A program made the position numbers and the translations under genes. From Paenibacillus plantarum (GTDB lineage: Bacteria; Bacillota; Bacilli; Paenibacillales; NBRC-103111), in NCBI RefSeq assembly GCF_013141695.1, contig NZ_WHNY01000062.1, positions 60,037-124,036 of the forward strand: a stretch of DNA of 64,000 bases, written 5' to 3'. The notes under the pieces were generated by a model, which saw only the letters and a program-made list of their open reading frames with translations, was not told where the DNA came from and did not search any database. Shown piece by piece: positions 24,289 through 33,479 of the stretch (positions are counted from its first letter, which is position 1; each line of letters opens with the position of its first letter).

Positions 24289-26016
24289 TCACCCCCGGCT
24301 TCTCTTTTCCCTTGGCATATTCACCAATATCGGCAACACCACACGAATGACTGCTCCCTGTATATGTCCCCGCTCCATTTCAATCCCATAAGCCTCACCA
24401 AACCATAATTGAATACGCTCGTTAATGTTAGATAGACCTATCCCTGTACGATCAGATGCAGGATCTGTCACACAATCACCTCTATCCAGTTGCATATGAA
24501 TGCCTGGTCCCTTATCCTGTACAGTCAACACGAGACGATCCTCTTGCGTCTGCACGGTTAAACTTATCTCACATCGTCCCGTTTCCGCGTCAACACCGTA
24601 CTTTAAGCAATTTTCCACGATTGGCTGCACAATCATCCAAGGCAGATGAAGGTCGAGGGTGTTATCCTCTATGTCCGTACAATAAACCAACCTCTCTTCA
24701 AAACGGATTTGTTGAATCATAATGTAGTTGTGTAAATGAGCCAATTCCTCACGCAACGTAACAAATTCCTTTTGCCTAATCGCGTTGCGCAGCATATCGC
24801 CGAGTGCTTTAACCATTCGAGCAATATCCGCATGGCCGTAGCCTTTAGCCATCCAATGAATAGAATCTAGTGTGTTATATAGAAAATGTGGATTTACCTT
24901 GGATTTCAATGCCTCGTATTCCGCTTCCTTGAGTTGAATTTGTTTCACGTAGTTTTCTTTAATGAGTGCATCAAGACGCTCTGTCATTTTATCGAAATTA
25001 CGATTTAAAATACTAAATTCATCCCTCTTTACTGGGTTAAAGGGTTCACTTAAGGCAAAATTCCCTTTCTCAACCGAACTAATCCGATGCGTTAGCGCTT
25101 CGAGCGGCCGCGTCATACTGAGCGAGAAGCGCATACCAAGCCACAACAACACAATCGCTAGGAATACATATAAACCCAGCAGCCAGTTTTTCATCATTTT
25201 AACATGGCTGAATACCGCATCATACGGAATAAAATGAATAAATGTCCAACCAGTATACGTTAATGTAAACTGCGCTGATAGATAGTTTTTGCCTTCTATT
25301 TCAACTACACTGGAGCCGTTCAATCGGACAGCAGGTAAAGGCAAATCCCGATTACTTGTAAACAGCACGCGATCGCCAGAGGCTACCATCAGCATGGAAT
25401 CATAGTTGCCATGTCGCTCACTTGAAGCATACATCACCTTCGACGCCTGGATACCGATCATCAATGTGCCGAGACGCTCAAGATTTAAATCTGCAATCTC
25501 CCGGATATCCCTAACCGTATAAAACGTTTCTTCATCCTCTTCTCCACCAACCCAAATACTCGCCCCGTTTTGTTCGTTCGCAAGTTGTCGATATCGTTCT
25601 TTATTCCTATCATTGATGCTCGAGGCATTGAACCCAGCACTAAGCAAATTACCGCTTACATCTAGAATTGTAATGGAAGAAACGGAGAAATCCGTCTGAT
25701 GGTAGGTAAGTAGCTTACGCTTAAGTTTGTTCGCGGCATCAAAGGCTTCATAGGTCGATGGAGACATTTTCATCTTTTTCAAATCGGCTTGCACGTCGGG
25801 ATCGGATAAAATTGAAACCGAGAGCTTATCGATCTCCCTTAGTTTTTCTTCCATCCTCTCAGAAAATAAATAAAACTTGTCTGTAGCTTCTCGATAAATA
25901 ATTTGCTCGTACAACTGATGTGACTGTTGAACAAAGAGCCATGCCAACCCACTCGATGCCAGCACTCCACCTAAAATAAATGTAAAAAGTTTATGTTTAA
26001 TTTTCCAATTTTTCAT
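24289..26016 (-). CDS. YesM-type sensor histidine kinase
   Basis: 575 aa. Two membrane helices (about 10-29 and 285-305) flank a Cache-like extracellular sensor domain. HAMP follows, then the short LytS/YesM kinase core with LKSKVNPHFLYNTLDSIHW (phosphoacceptor His in NPHFLYN), an N-box VENCLKYGV and G-boxes DKGPGI and GIGLSN. It probably senses the sugar or breakdown product imported by the neighbouring ABC system (inference). It is first in the operon and is preceded by GAGGAGTAG. Confidence 0.94.
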   Translation of the reverse strand: MKNWKIKHKLFTFILGGVLASSGLAWLFVQQSHQLYEQIIYREATDKFYLFSERMEEKLREIDKLSVSILSDPDVQADLKKMKMSPSTYEAFDAANKLKRKLLTYHQTDFSVSSITILDVSGNLLSAGFNASSINDRNKERYRQLANEQNGASIWVGGEEDEETFYTVRDIREIADLNLERLGTLMIGIQASKVMYASSERHGNYDSMLMVASGDRVLFTSNRDLPLPAVRLNGSSVVEIEGKNYLSAQFTLTYTGWTFIHFIPYDAVFSHVKMMKNWLLGLYVFLAIVLLWLGMRFSLSMTRPLEALTHRISSVEKGNFALSEPFNPVKRDEFSILNRNFDKMTERLDALIKENYVKQIQLKEAEYEALKSKVNPHFLYNTLDSIHWMAKGYGHADIARMVKALGDMLRNAIRQKEFVTLREELAHLHNYIMIQQIRFEERLVYCTDIEDNTLDLHLPWMIVQPIVENCLKYGVDAETGRCEISLTVQTQEDRLVLTVQDKGPGIHMQLDRGDCVTDPASDRTGIGLSNINERIQLWFGEAYGIEMERGHIQGAVIRVVLPILVNMPREKRSRG

Positions 26017-26095
26017 TAAAATTCACTACTCCTCACCCACCGAAATTATACCACCTATTCTTATCGGTGTCTGTGTGATTACCGAGGTAGTGCCA

Positions 26096-26143
26096 ACAAA
26101 AAAAGACAAACGCACACCTCCAGGTGCCGTTCATCTTTACCTT
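26096..26143 (-). terminator. Likely terminator of the lipoprotein gene
   Basis: Imperfect long inverted repeat centred near 26120 (GCACCT against AGGTGT, AAAGAT against GTCTTT), followed by seven T on the minus strand. Confidence 0.6.
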
Positions 26144-26159
26144 TCGTTCGAGCAATCAT

Positions 26160-26924
26160 CTACATCGTATGCTGATCATGGACGATAGCAACCACATACC
26201 ACTGTGATCCTGTATATTCAAAAACGAGTCGTAAGCTGGTCCAATCCATACCTTGATACTGAGGATCGAAGCCAGGGAAATGGTATTCAACTGTTATATA
26301 GGAAGACGTGGGATACACGCTGAATACATTGTTGATCATATTCCCTTTGCCAATAAGCGTGTTATAGCTAATCTGTGGTGCGGCCGCAAAGTTAGCGTTA
26401 TACACAAATTTAGCCCAATAGTTTGGCATCGTAAGATCAATGGGGTCGCCTGACCCATCGAAAGTTCCCCAATTCGTGAGACTTGAGCTAGCCCATAGCG
26501 TAGCAAGATTGCTGCCTTGCACTTGAATGTCTGTCGCTGTATGAATATAGGAATACGGTGAGAATTGTACACCTTTCTGCGGATGCACGAGATCTGCAAG
26601 CTTCGATATATTCTTCTCCTTTAGTAGGGCCATCACTTCTTGGGCACGGGCTTCGATGACTTTCTTCGCATCTGCCGCTGTCGAGAAGCTGGGAGGCGTT
26701 GCAACTGGAGACGGCTTCACGCTAGCAGTTGCCTGCGGCGTAGACGTCGCAATTGGTGTCGTTGGCACAGGAGAGGGCGACGAAGTGACACTTGTGGTTG
26801 GTTGCGGCGTTGGCTCCGAGCTGCTCGTGCCCCCATTTACGGCCATCTTCTCGCTGCAGCCTGCTAGTACGCTGACCAAACTGACCATAACCACCGTCAT
26901 GACGATCTTCCTCCTACATCCCAT
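26160..26924 (-). CDS. Lipoprotein with Pro/Thr/Ser linker, unknown function
   Basis: Start at the ATG at 26924, eight bases after AAGGAG; a GTG three codons upstream falls too close to that site. The signal sequence ends in lipobox VLAGC. Residues about 35-85 are a Pro/Thr/Ser spacer (PTPQPTTS, SPSPVPTTP). The C-terminal ~170 residues look globular with many aromatics (LADLVHPQKGVQFSPYSY, WTSLRLVFEYTGSQWYVVAIVHD). I do not recognise the domain. The closing pattern (LVFEYxGxxWYVxAIVHD) is like small extracellular proteins that measure or bind at the wall, but no function can be claimed. Confidence 0.8.
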   Translation of the reverse strand: MGCRRKIVMTVVMVSLVSVLAGCSEKMAVNGGTSSSEPTPQPTTSVTSSPSPVPTTPIATSTPQATASVKPSPVATPPSFSTAADAKKVIEARAQEVMALLKEKNISKLADLVHPQKGVQFSPYSYIHTATDIQVQGSNLATLWASSSLTNWGTFDGSGDPIDLTMPNYWAKFVYNANFAAAPQISYNTLIGKGNMINNVFSVYPTSSYITVEYHFPGFDPQYQGMDWTSLRLVFEYTGSQWYVVAIVHDQHTM

Positions 26925-26989
26925 GAGAACCACTCCTTTTTCAAATATCTTCCTTATTACACCAAACGTATGCAGGGTGTGAAAGGTTA

Positions 26990-27470
26990 CATTCTTTTCA
27001 ACACCTTATGAAATAATGTTGGAAAAAGAGGAGCAACTATTGGAGTAAGTATACAGATGGAGCGTGGTGATGAGCTAAGGCTGGTGAGTGGTGTTGTGAT
27101 GAGATAGTTTGCAGGTGCGCTGGATGGACGTTGTGATGAGATAGTTTTGCGGGTGCGCTGAGAGACGTTGTTATGTGATAGCTTGTGGGTGCGTTGGGGA
27201 GACGTTGTTATGTGATAGCTTGTGGTGCGTTGGGGAGATGAGTTAGTTTGTGCATCAGTGAGGTTTGTTGTATTGAGTTAGTCTGTTGCGCTGGGTCAGT
27301 TTGAGTGCGGTGTTCTACGTCATGCTGGGTCAGTTTGAGGGTAAGGTGAAGGTGTATTTTAGTTTAGGTGAGTTAGTTTGAGGTATGGTTCCGTTCTGTC
27401 GAGTTGGTAAAAGTCGATTGGCTTACTCGGTCTAAGGTAGAGCTGCCTTGAGTTAAACAGCACAAAATAA
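26990..27470. repeat. G/T-rich degenerate tandem repeats, gene-free
   Basis: Words such as GATGAGATAGTTT, GTTGTTATGTGATAGCTTGTG and GGTGCGTTGGGGAGA recur every 45-55 bp between about 27060 and 27250. Degenerate GAGTTAGTTTG words continue to about 27400. No coding signal. Similar blocks flank other copies of the four-palindrome element. Confidence 0.65.
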
Positions 27471-27471
27471 C

Positions 27472-27656
27472 TAACTGGAAAAAGTACAGCTATTTAAGGA
27501 ACTACCCCCTTCCATATGAGATTTAGATGGAAAAAGTACATTTAATTCCCCTGAATTTGGTCATACTGACGAAAACCTCTGAATTTAACTTCAGGAAATC
27601 CATCTATTCTGGTTTTTGGAGGAAAAACTCCCCAATTAGCTGTAGGAAATCCATCT
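27472..27656. repeat. Composite four-palindrome element, copy 5
   Basis: Units at 27472-27492, 27523-27545, 27585-27606 and 27636-27656. The starts are 51, 62 and 51 bp apart, identical to copy 3. Confidence 0.88.
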
Positions 27657-27683
27657 ATTCTTAGAAGAACAACAGTGGCCAGA

Positions 27684-27716
27684 CCAAAAAAGCCCGAGGA
27701 TCGTACCCTCGAGCTC
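27684..27716 (-). terminator. Terminator of the acidic unknown gene
   Basis: On the minus strand GCTCGAGGG pairs with CCTCGGGC, followed by six T. Confidence 0.8.
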
Positions 27717-27819
27717 TCTATCTCAGTCCCCAGTCCCTGCTCAGCTAACGCTCATTTTCTGCTCGGTCCGCGCTCAGTCACGCTCAGTCACGCTTCGCAT
27801 CCCCAACCACCAACGCCAG

Positions 27820-28236
27820 TTAAATACGAATACCGGCGCTAAAGTGATTGTAATCATCCGCCGAAGGATCGAAAGCCGCCTCGTCATCGCTCGGTACCGC
27901 ATCGCGATCCGCAACCAACGCGGATGCGGCATAGCTGTCGGGCCAATCCTCATTCACGGTATGTGCCGGAATGCGGATAGAGCCCTCCAGGTCATACGCC
28001 ATTGCGAAGGTGGCCTGCTCGGACTGCATCTGCGACCGATCCACGAGCCGTCCGCCGTGGGACTGAGCAATCTCGATGGCCGAGGTGATCTCCTGCGCAT
28101 CTAGATGTATGTGCAGTGATGCGCGCTCCCCTTCCAGCAGCTCCGGCTTGTAGCCGAGCTCTTCTAATGTGTCTAAAGCCAGCAATGCATCTCGCGTTTG
28201 ATCGAATTCAAAAAAGATAGGAACAAAGTCCTTCAT
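27820..28236 (-). CDS. Acidic unknown protein, 138 aa
   Basis: A soluble protein without signal or membrane segment. The N-terminal ~75 residues alternate strands and helices (FVPIFFEFDQTRDALLALDTL, LHIHLDAQEITSAIEIAQSHGG), suggesting a ferredoxin-like alpha/beta fold. The C-terminal half is acidic and polar and ends in DPSADDYNHFSAGIRI. The ATG has AAAGGGTG upstream. I do not recognise the family. It lies downstream of the inositol-phosphatase-like gene on the same strand, 117 bp apart. Confidence 0.75.
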   Translation of the reverse strand: MKDFVPIFFEFDQTRDALLALDTLEELGYKPELLEGERASLHIHLDAQEITSAIEIAQSHGGRLVDRSQMQSEQATFAMAYDLEGSIRIPAHTVNEDWPDSYAASALVADRDAVPSDDEAAFDPSADDYNHFSAGIRI

Positions 28237-28353
28237 CTAACAGCACCCTTTCTTCTAAAAGTTTTTCGTCAGAAAAACTAGCATCGTAAGCATAAGCTCA
28301 AATGGAAAGTCTGCCCTTAGGTTTGACCAATTGTTCCTATCCTATTCGAAAAC

Positions 28354-29202
28354 CTATCTCACCGTCTTCATCAGTGCCTCTTGAACGAGCTGGAGCAGCT
28401 CGGCGTGGTAAGCCGGTACAGCGGCGACCAGATAGATAGCTCCGTCCGTCACCTCTTCCTCTACGACTGCCGTGCCACCGAGTAAAGCTACCGGATTCCC
28501 CGCGAAATCCGTCACTTTCACACCTGCCTCCTGCGCAAGCAGCAAGCCAGCATAGAGATCCTCCCCTTCGGAGTTGTACAGAACAACCCCGTGCAGATCC
28601 CCTCTGGCCAGCATCGCCCACACAATGGAAGGCGCCCATACGCGCATCACTCTTTTGACCGAATACTCCAGATGATGTCGGAGCGCTAAGGCCCGTTGAT
28701 CGTCCTTCGTTACGGCATGCCCTTGAATCCATGAAAGGCTAGACTTCCTCAGCGCACCGTTAGGCCTTGCCAACAGCCGCCTGTCACCTTGCCAAGCGCC
28801 TTCGTCTTGAACAGCCACATAAGTGAGCTCCATAGCTGAATCATGCACGACACCCAGTACAATCCGACCTTGATAACTCAAAGAGATGGAAACACCGTAC
28901 AAGGGGATGCCCAGTGCGAAATTGTTCGTCCCATCCAAGGGATCCACGTGCCACACCCAATCACTTGCTGCGCCACCCTCACCCGCTTCTTCACTATAGA
29001 TCCGATGAGTCGGAAACACACTTAGGATGTCATCCACGATCAGACGATCCGCCTGCACATCCACCTCTGTCACAAGATCGCCACGCTCATCTTTGTGCGC
29101 AAGGATGAATTGACCACCGAAACGTTTCTTGGCCAATTCACCCGCTTTCACCGCTGCTCCTACAGCAACCTCTCTTGCTAATGTCCATTCGTTCCGATTC
29201 AT
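28354..29202 (-). CDS. Inositol monophosphatase-family phosphatase
   Basis: Start set at the second ATG (29202), nine bases after AAGGGGG; the first ATG directly abuts that site. About 282 aa. Metal-site motifs: EEAGEG (Glu), WHVDPLDGTNNF (the DPLDGT signature), and a C-terminal GEDLYAGLLLAQEAGVKVTDFAG where the family normally has WDxAAG. The aspartate is kept but Trp is replaced by Glu. Family knowledge: Mg-dependent, Li-sensitive hydrolysis of inositol-1-phosphate, sugar phosphates or 3',5'-bisphosphates; the exact substrate is open. Confidence 0.9.
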   Translation of the reverse strand: MNRNEWTLAREVAVGAAVKAGELAKKRFGGQFILAHKDERGDLVTEVDVQADRLIVDDILSVFPTHRIYSEEAGEGGAASDWVWHVDPLDGTNNFALGIPLYGVSISLSYQGRIVLGVVHDSAMELTYVAVQDEGAWQGDRRLLARPNGALRKSSLSWIQGHAVTKDDQRALALRHHLEYSVKRVMRVWAPSIVWAMLARGDLHGVVLYNSEGEDLYAGLLLAQEAGVKVTDFAGNPVALLGGTAVVEEEVTDGAIYLVAAVPAYHAELLQLVQEALMKTVR

Positions 29203-29290
29203 TCCGTGCATCCCCCTTGCGTGATCACTTTTGTCTTTTCCATATTACCATATCCTGCCTAGAAAAGTTGTACGGAAGCCCACGCTTGCA

Positions 29291-29320
29291 TTGACAAGCC
29301 ACCTGTTCATAAGTGATAAT
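29291..29320 (+). promoter_or_regulatory. Sigma-A promoter of the aldolase gene
   Basis: Perfect TTGACA at 29291-29296 and GATAAT at 29315-29320, spacer 18 bp, about 50 bp before the start codon. Confidence 0.8.
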
Positions 29321-29370
29321 ATAGCAAAATCAGAAGGCGACAAGAGCTGTCGAAAGGGGTATTTGCGAGT

Positions 29371-30336
29371 ATGGTAAAGCATCATCAACACAAGATTTTG
29401 GATTGTACGATTCGAGACGGCGGTTTAGTTAACGATTGGGATTTTAGCGTGGAGTTTGTCCAAGATATGTATCGCGGCTTGAGCGCTGCCGGTGTAGAAT
29501 ATATGGAAATTGGTTACAAAAACTCAGAAAAGTTACTAAAAGGCGGCTCATCCGGCCCTTGGAGATTCCTAAACGAATCCTTCTTGCGTGATGTTATCAC
29601 CAAAAAAACAGATACAAAACTATCCGCTCTTGTTGATATCGGACGTGTGGATGAGAAAGATATTTTGCCTCGTGAAGACAGCTTACTTGACCTGATCCGC
29701 GTTGCTTGTTACATCAAGGATGTTGATAAAGGTCTTGAGCTTGTTCAGAAATTCCATGACATGGGTTACGAAACATCCCTAAACATCATGGCGCTTTCCC
29801 ACGTAATGGAGAACGAGTTAACGGAAGCCTTTGAAGAAATCAACAAAAGCGCAGTTGACGTTGTTTATGTCGTAGATTCTTACGGCAGCATGGGCAGCAA
29901 AGATATTGACTACCTCGTATCCAAATTCCAACGCTTACTTCCTGAGAAGGAGCTAGGCTTGCATATGCACAACAACATGCAGCTTGCTTTCGCTAACACG
30001 ATCACAGGAGCTTCCAAAGGCGTAACTTTCTTGGATTCATCCGTGTACGGTATGGGTCGCGCTGCTGGTAACTGTACGACTGAATTGTTGCTCAGCCACC
30101 TCAAGGGTGCACGCTACGATGTACGTCCTGTTCTTGAAATCATTGAGAAACACATGATCAGAATGCGCGAGAAATGGGATTGGGGCTACCTCATTCCATA
30201 CATGATCGTTGGTGCACTAGACGAACATCCTCGCACAGCAATGGCATTGCTTGATTCACCTGAAAGAAATAATTTCACTGATTTCTACGATCGTTTAACT
30301 TCCGTAGAAACATTCCCATCTGCAAGCAAGAAATAA
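29371..30336 (+). CDS. HMGL-like aldolase (4-hydroxy-2-oxovalerate aldolase family)
   Basis: 321 aa TIM-barrel enzyme. The N-terminal LDCTIRDGG supplies the metal-binding Asp and catalytic Arg. HMHNN (about residue 196) gives the two metal-ligand histidines, and GMGRAAGNCTTELLL is the family's closing glycine loop. Family members cleave or condense 2-oxo acids (HMG-CoA lyase, DmpG, isopropylmalate synthase). No CoA-specific or partner dehydrogenase gene is adjacent, so the substrate stays open. Own promoter and terminator: a single-gene unit. Confidence 0.88.
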   Translation: MVKHHQHKILDCTIRDGGLVNDWDFSVEFVQDMYRGLSAAGVEYMEIGYKNSEKLLKGGSSGPWRFLNESFLRDVITKKTDTKLSALVDIGRVDEKDILPREDSLLDLIRVACYIKDVDKGLELVQKFHDMGYETSLNIMALSHVMENELTEAFEEINKSAVDVVYVVDSYGSMGSKDIDYLVSKFQRLLPEKELGLHMHNNMQLAFANTITGASKGVTFLDSSVYGMGRAAGNCTTELLLSHLKGARYDVRPVLEIIEKHMIRMREKWDWGYLIPYMIVGALDEHPRTAMALLDSPERNNFTDFYDRLTSVETFPSASKK

Positions 30337-30352
30337 TCAACGTAACCTCAAC

Positions 30353-30416
30353 AACCCCTATTCGCCAGTTCAGGAAAGATTAACTCCTGACTGAACGACT
30401 AGGGGTTTTTTGCACC
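30353..30416. terminator. Terminator after the aldolase gene
   Basis: Long inverted repeat: AACCCCTA near 30353 pairs with TAGGGGTT near 30410, and CCAGTTCAGGA with TCCTGACTGAA inside. Six T follow on the plus strand. It can also serve the minus-strand gene ending at 30429. Confidence 0.82.
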
Positions 30417-30428
30417 ACATGGAAACCA

Positions 30429-30752
30429 TTACTTGATAATTTTTGCCGAAACGACATAGTTTTCTGCGTAAGCCCGATCGATTAAGAAAATGAAGTCCTC
30501 TCCTTCTCTACGACTAAGACTCCTCCTCGGAAGCACCTCGATATAATCACTATCAATGAGCATTGTACATTTCTCATCCGTATAGATTAACCCATTTTCT
30601 AATCGTTTTATGGCTTCCATCATAACTTCCCGCGATTTTAGATCCCCAAGAATTTCCACATAAACTTTGGCAGTAGCATCACGATCTTGGAGTAAAATCA
30701 CTACCTTGTGTTTGACTTTGATGCGCACCTTCTTTTTGGGAGATATGCTCAT
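30429..30752 (-). CDS. Unknown basic protein, 107 aa
   Basis: Starts at an ATG eight bases after AAGGAG. The N-terminus is Lys/Arg-rich (SPKKKVRIKVKHK), followed by alternating strands and one helix (REVMMEAIKRLENG). No signal peptide, membrane segment or known motif. Convergent with the aldolase gene and divergent from the germination operon. Function unknown. Confidence 0.7.
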   Translation of the reverse strand: MSISPKKKVRIKVKHKVVILLQDRDATAKVYVEILGDLKSREVMMEAIKRLENGLIYTDEKCTMLIDSDYIEVLPRRSLSRREGEDFIFLIDRAYAENYVVSAKIIK

Positions 30753-30933
30753 AGGTTCTACTCCTTCATTACGTCTATGGAGTTATTTTATGTCGGCATC
30801 GGGTCATGTGGACTAGGCTAATGGACAATTTCACTATCTATTCCTTATGACTTCAGGTGTTTAAAGGCAAGGAAGGATATTTTTTCCCTAATTTGAAAAT
30901 AGTAAGATCATCAGCACGTCAGGGGGGTTCTGT

Positions 30934-32028
30934 GTGATTCAAGTGCTCTCGACATGGCAAACATTTTGTCTGTTGTTTTTATTCCAGCTGGGTACAACCA
31001 TTGTATTTGGCTTCGCCGGCGGTGCTAAGCAGGACGCTTGGTTAGCTGCTCTACTCAGCGCCACCATTGGAATAGGCATCGTATGGATGTTTTCTCGTAT
31101 TTATGAACGTAATCCAGGTGAAACCTTAGTTTCCCTGCTTCAAATAACCTTCGGCAAGTACGTAGGCCACCTGTTAACCTCATTCTATATTTTTGCTTTT
31201 ATTTACGAATCGGGGCGCATTCTAAGGGATTTAGGCGAGTTGATGAGCACGTTTCTACTCCCAAGTACACCAGCTCCATTCTTAATGCTGCTTCTTGTCG
31301 TATTGGTTGCTTATGCTTGTTATGCTGGAATTGAACGCATTGCTCGGTTAGCCGAACTCAGCATTATCATCGTATTTTTGTTTACCTGCGTCCAACTCAT
31401 TCTGCTTTTCTTCTCGGATGTCATTGACTTCTCGTGGCTGCTGCCAGTGGCATCGGACTGGCGAAGTATTGGTGTAACGGTATTCCCGCTAGGCTTAACA
31501 ACGACCTTCGGTGAAGTTATCGTCTTCGCCGTATTCTGGAAATTGACTGTCAGTCCTCGCAAGTTTCGCAAGGCCGCGCTGTACTCCTCTCTTCTAGTCG
31601 GCGCTGTTTTCGTCTTACTTGATCTCATTGCCGTTAGTACGCTAGGACCGGATCTGTTCTATCGTTCTTTTTATCCGCTGCTCACCAGCTTTCAGTTGAT
31701 CCGAATCGCCGATTTCATCGACAATTTGGATCCCTTTGTCGTAACAACTTTCGTTACTGGCGGATTGTTCAAAATCATTCTGTACGCCTACGCGGCATGC
31801 ACGACAATCACCCTGCAGTGGAAAACGGAAAATCATCGCGCGGTTATTATACCAGTCGCTTTGCTGATTTGGTTTATTTCCATCTACACCGCCAAAAACA
31901 TTGCCAGCCATATTTTTGTAGGCCTGAAGGTTGTTCCTTGGATTATCGAACTCCCTTTATTCGTCGTAATCCCATTGGTTATTTTCATCCTGAACGGGGT
32001 ATTCAGAAAACGCAGCGTAGGGAGCTAA
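30934..32028 (+). CDS. GerB-family spore germination permease
   Basis: 364 aa, about ten membrane helices, member of the endospore germination permease group of the APC superfamily. Starts at GTG 30934 behind GGGGGG. Family-like segments include QLGTTIVFGFAGGAKQDAWLA at helix 1 and ILRDLGELMSTFLLPSTP. It is the ligand-binding B subunit of a germinant receptor in the inner spore membrane. It is followed 14 bp later by the A subunit; order B-A-C-D here, unlike the A-B-C order of the classical gerA operon. Confidence 0.92.
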   Translation: MIQVLSTWQTFCLLFLFQLGTTIVFGFAGGAKQDAWLAALLSATIGIGIVWMFSRIYERNPGETLVSLLQITFGKYVGHLLTSFYIFAFIYESGRILRDLGELMSTFLLPSTPAPFLMLLLVVLVAYACYAGIERIARLAELSIIIVFLFTCVQLILLFFSDVIDFSWLLPVASDWRSIGVTVFPLGLTTTFGEVIVFAVFWKLTVSPRKFRKAALYSSLLVGAVFVLLDLIAVSTLGPDLFYRSFYPLLTSFQLIRIADFIDNLDPFVVTTFVTGGLFKIILYAYAACTTITLQWKTENHRAVIIPVALLIWFISIYTAKNIASHIFVGLKVVPWIIELPLFVVIPLVIFILNGVFRKRSVGS

Positions 32029-32042
32029 GGAGGGAGAATCGG

Positions 32043-33479
32043 ATGCAACAAACACCCGTTGATGAGGCCATCGATGTGGCTCAACTGCAAACTGATATCA
32101 ATCAGCAGCTTGATCATGATCCAGATTTAGTCTTTGTGCACATCCGTTCTACCCTTATTGCTTACATCTCAGGCTTGGTTGACGCAGATCGGATTGAACG
32201 CGAGATAACCAAACCCTTATCTGAGGCGCAGCCAACAACTGAAACGCTATCCTCCCACCTTCTGACGCCTGAAGTTAAACAAACCAATTTATTTGAAACG
32301 TTGATCGATAGTCTGCTCATTGGCTTTGTTATGATTGCCGAGCAAGGGGAAATGCAAGTACTATTAGCCAATCTGGCCTGCCTACCACATCGTAATATTG
32401 AGCAACCTGAAACAGAATCAGGTGTCCGCGGCCCTAGGGAAGGCTTCACAGAGCATTTGGAAACGAATGTTGCCTTACTTCGACGTCGTTTGAAAACAGA
32501 CAAAATGCGGATCAAAACCTGGCAAATCGGCGTGCTCAGCCAAACGGAAGTACGGCTCATTTATTTGGACGGCATCGCGGATCAAGAAATTGTCGATGAA
32601 ATCATGAAGCGGCTATCCGCTATTCATATTGATGCTGTATTGGAAAGCAGCTATATCGAAGAAATGATTCGGGATCATCCCTATAGTATTTTCCCCACCA
32701 TGGAATACACAGAAAGACCCGATGTGGTAGCAGGTGCTCTCCTAGAAGGGAAAGTCTCCATTTTCACCAACAATACGCCATTCGTGCTCATTGCTCCCTT
32801 TCAATTCTGGTCGGCCTTTCAGTCCAGCGAAGACTACTACTTGATGTTCACCAGTGCAACCTTCATACGGTTTATTCGCTCTTTGTCCATCATTCTGGCT
32901 CTTCTATTGCCTTCTCTCTATGTGGCCATCACAACTTTTCACCCTGAAATGCTGCCGACGAATTTATTGCTTGCTGTTGCAGGAGCCCGTGAAGCCTCTC
33001 CTTTCCCTGCTATGGTTGAGGCACTCATCATGGAAATTACATTTGAAGCACTCCGGGAAGCGATACTTCGTTTACCCCGCGTCATGGGACAAACCGTCAG
33101 TATCGTCGGCGCTCTCGTTATCGGACAAGCGGTTGTGCAAGCAGGTATCGTATCGACCCCCATGGTGATCGTCGTTTCCGTGACGGGAATCGCTTCCTTC
33201 ATGATTCCGCGCTATAACATGACCTTCTCCATTCGGATCATGCGCTTGCTGCTGCTCTTGCTCGCTGGCACGCTGGGCTTCGTCGGAATCCTGCTGGGGT
33301 TGTTTACGCTTGCCATCTATTTAACGGGAATCCGCTCTGTTGGCGTTCCTTACCTATCTCCGATTGGACCTTTACGATTAAAAGGACTGCGGGATTTTCT
33401 AATCCGTTCTCCGCATTGGATCCTTGACCGTGATCTGGTTACAACTCCGCCAGAGGCAGATACCAAGAGGCACGAATGA
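32043..33479 (+). CDS. GerA-family spore germination receptor subunit A
   Basis: The true start is the ATG at 32043, seven bases after AAGGAGGGAG; longer in-frame readings upstream overlap the permease gene. 478 aa. The N-terminal cytoplasmic domain has the GerA patterns FVHIRSTLIAYISGLVD, LIDSLLIGFVMIAEQGE and VRLIYLDGIADQEIVDEI, then EMIRDHPYSIFPTMEYTERPDVVAGALLEGKV. A C-terminal block of about five membrane helices follows. It assembles with the B and C subunits into a germinant-gated channel in the spore inner membrane (family knowledge). Confidence 0.95.
   Translation: MQQTPVDEAIDVAQLQTDINQQLDHDPDLVFVHIRSTLIAYISGLVDADRIEREITKPLSEAQPTTETLSSHLLTPEVKQTNLFETLIDSLLIGFVMIAEQGEMQVLLANLACLPHRNIEQPETESGVRGPREGFTEHLETNVALLRRRLKTDKMRIKTWQIGVLSQTEVRLIYLDGIADQEIVDEIMKRLSAIHIDAVLESSYIEEMIRDHPYSIFPTMEYTERPDVVAGALLEGKVSIFTNNTPFVLIAPFQFWSAFQSSEDYYLMFTSATFIRFIRSLSIILALLLPSLYVAITTFHPEMLPTNLLLAVAGAREASPFPAMVEALIMEITFEALREAILRLPRVMGQTVSIVGALVIGQAVVQAGIVSTPMVIVVSVTGIASFMIPRYNMTFSIRIMRLLLLLLAGTLGFVGILLGLFTLAIYLTGIRSVGVPYLSPIGPLRLKGLRDFLIRSPHWILDRDLVTTPPEADTKRHE

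Noticed and set aside
26990..27470. Possible small RNA or degenerate gene in the G/T-rich block
   Set aside because: No promoter-terminator pair and no frame with a start site; best described as degenerate tandem repeats.
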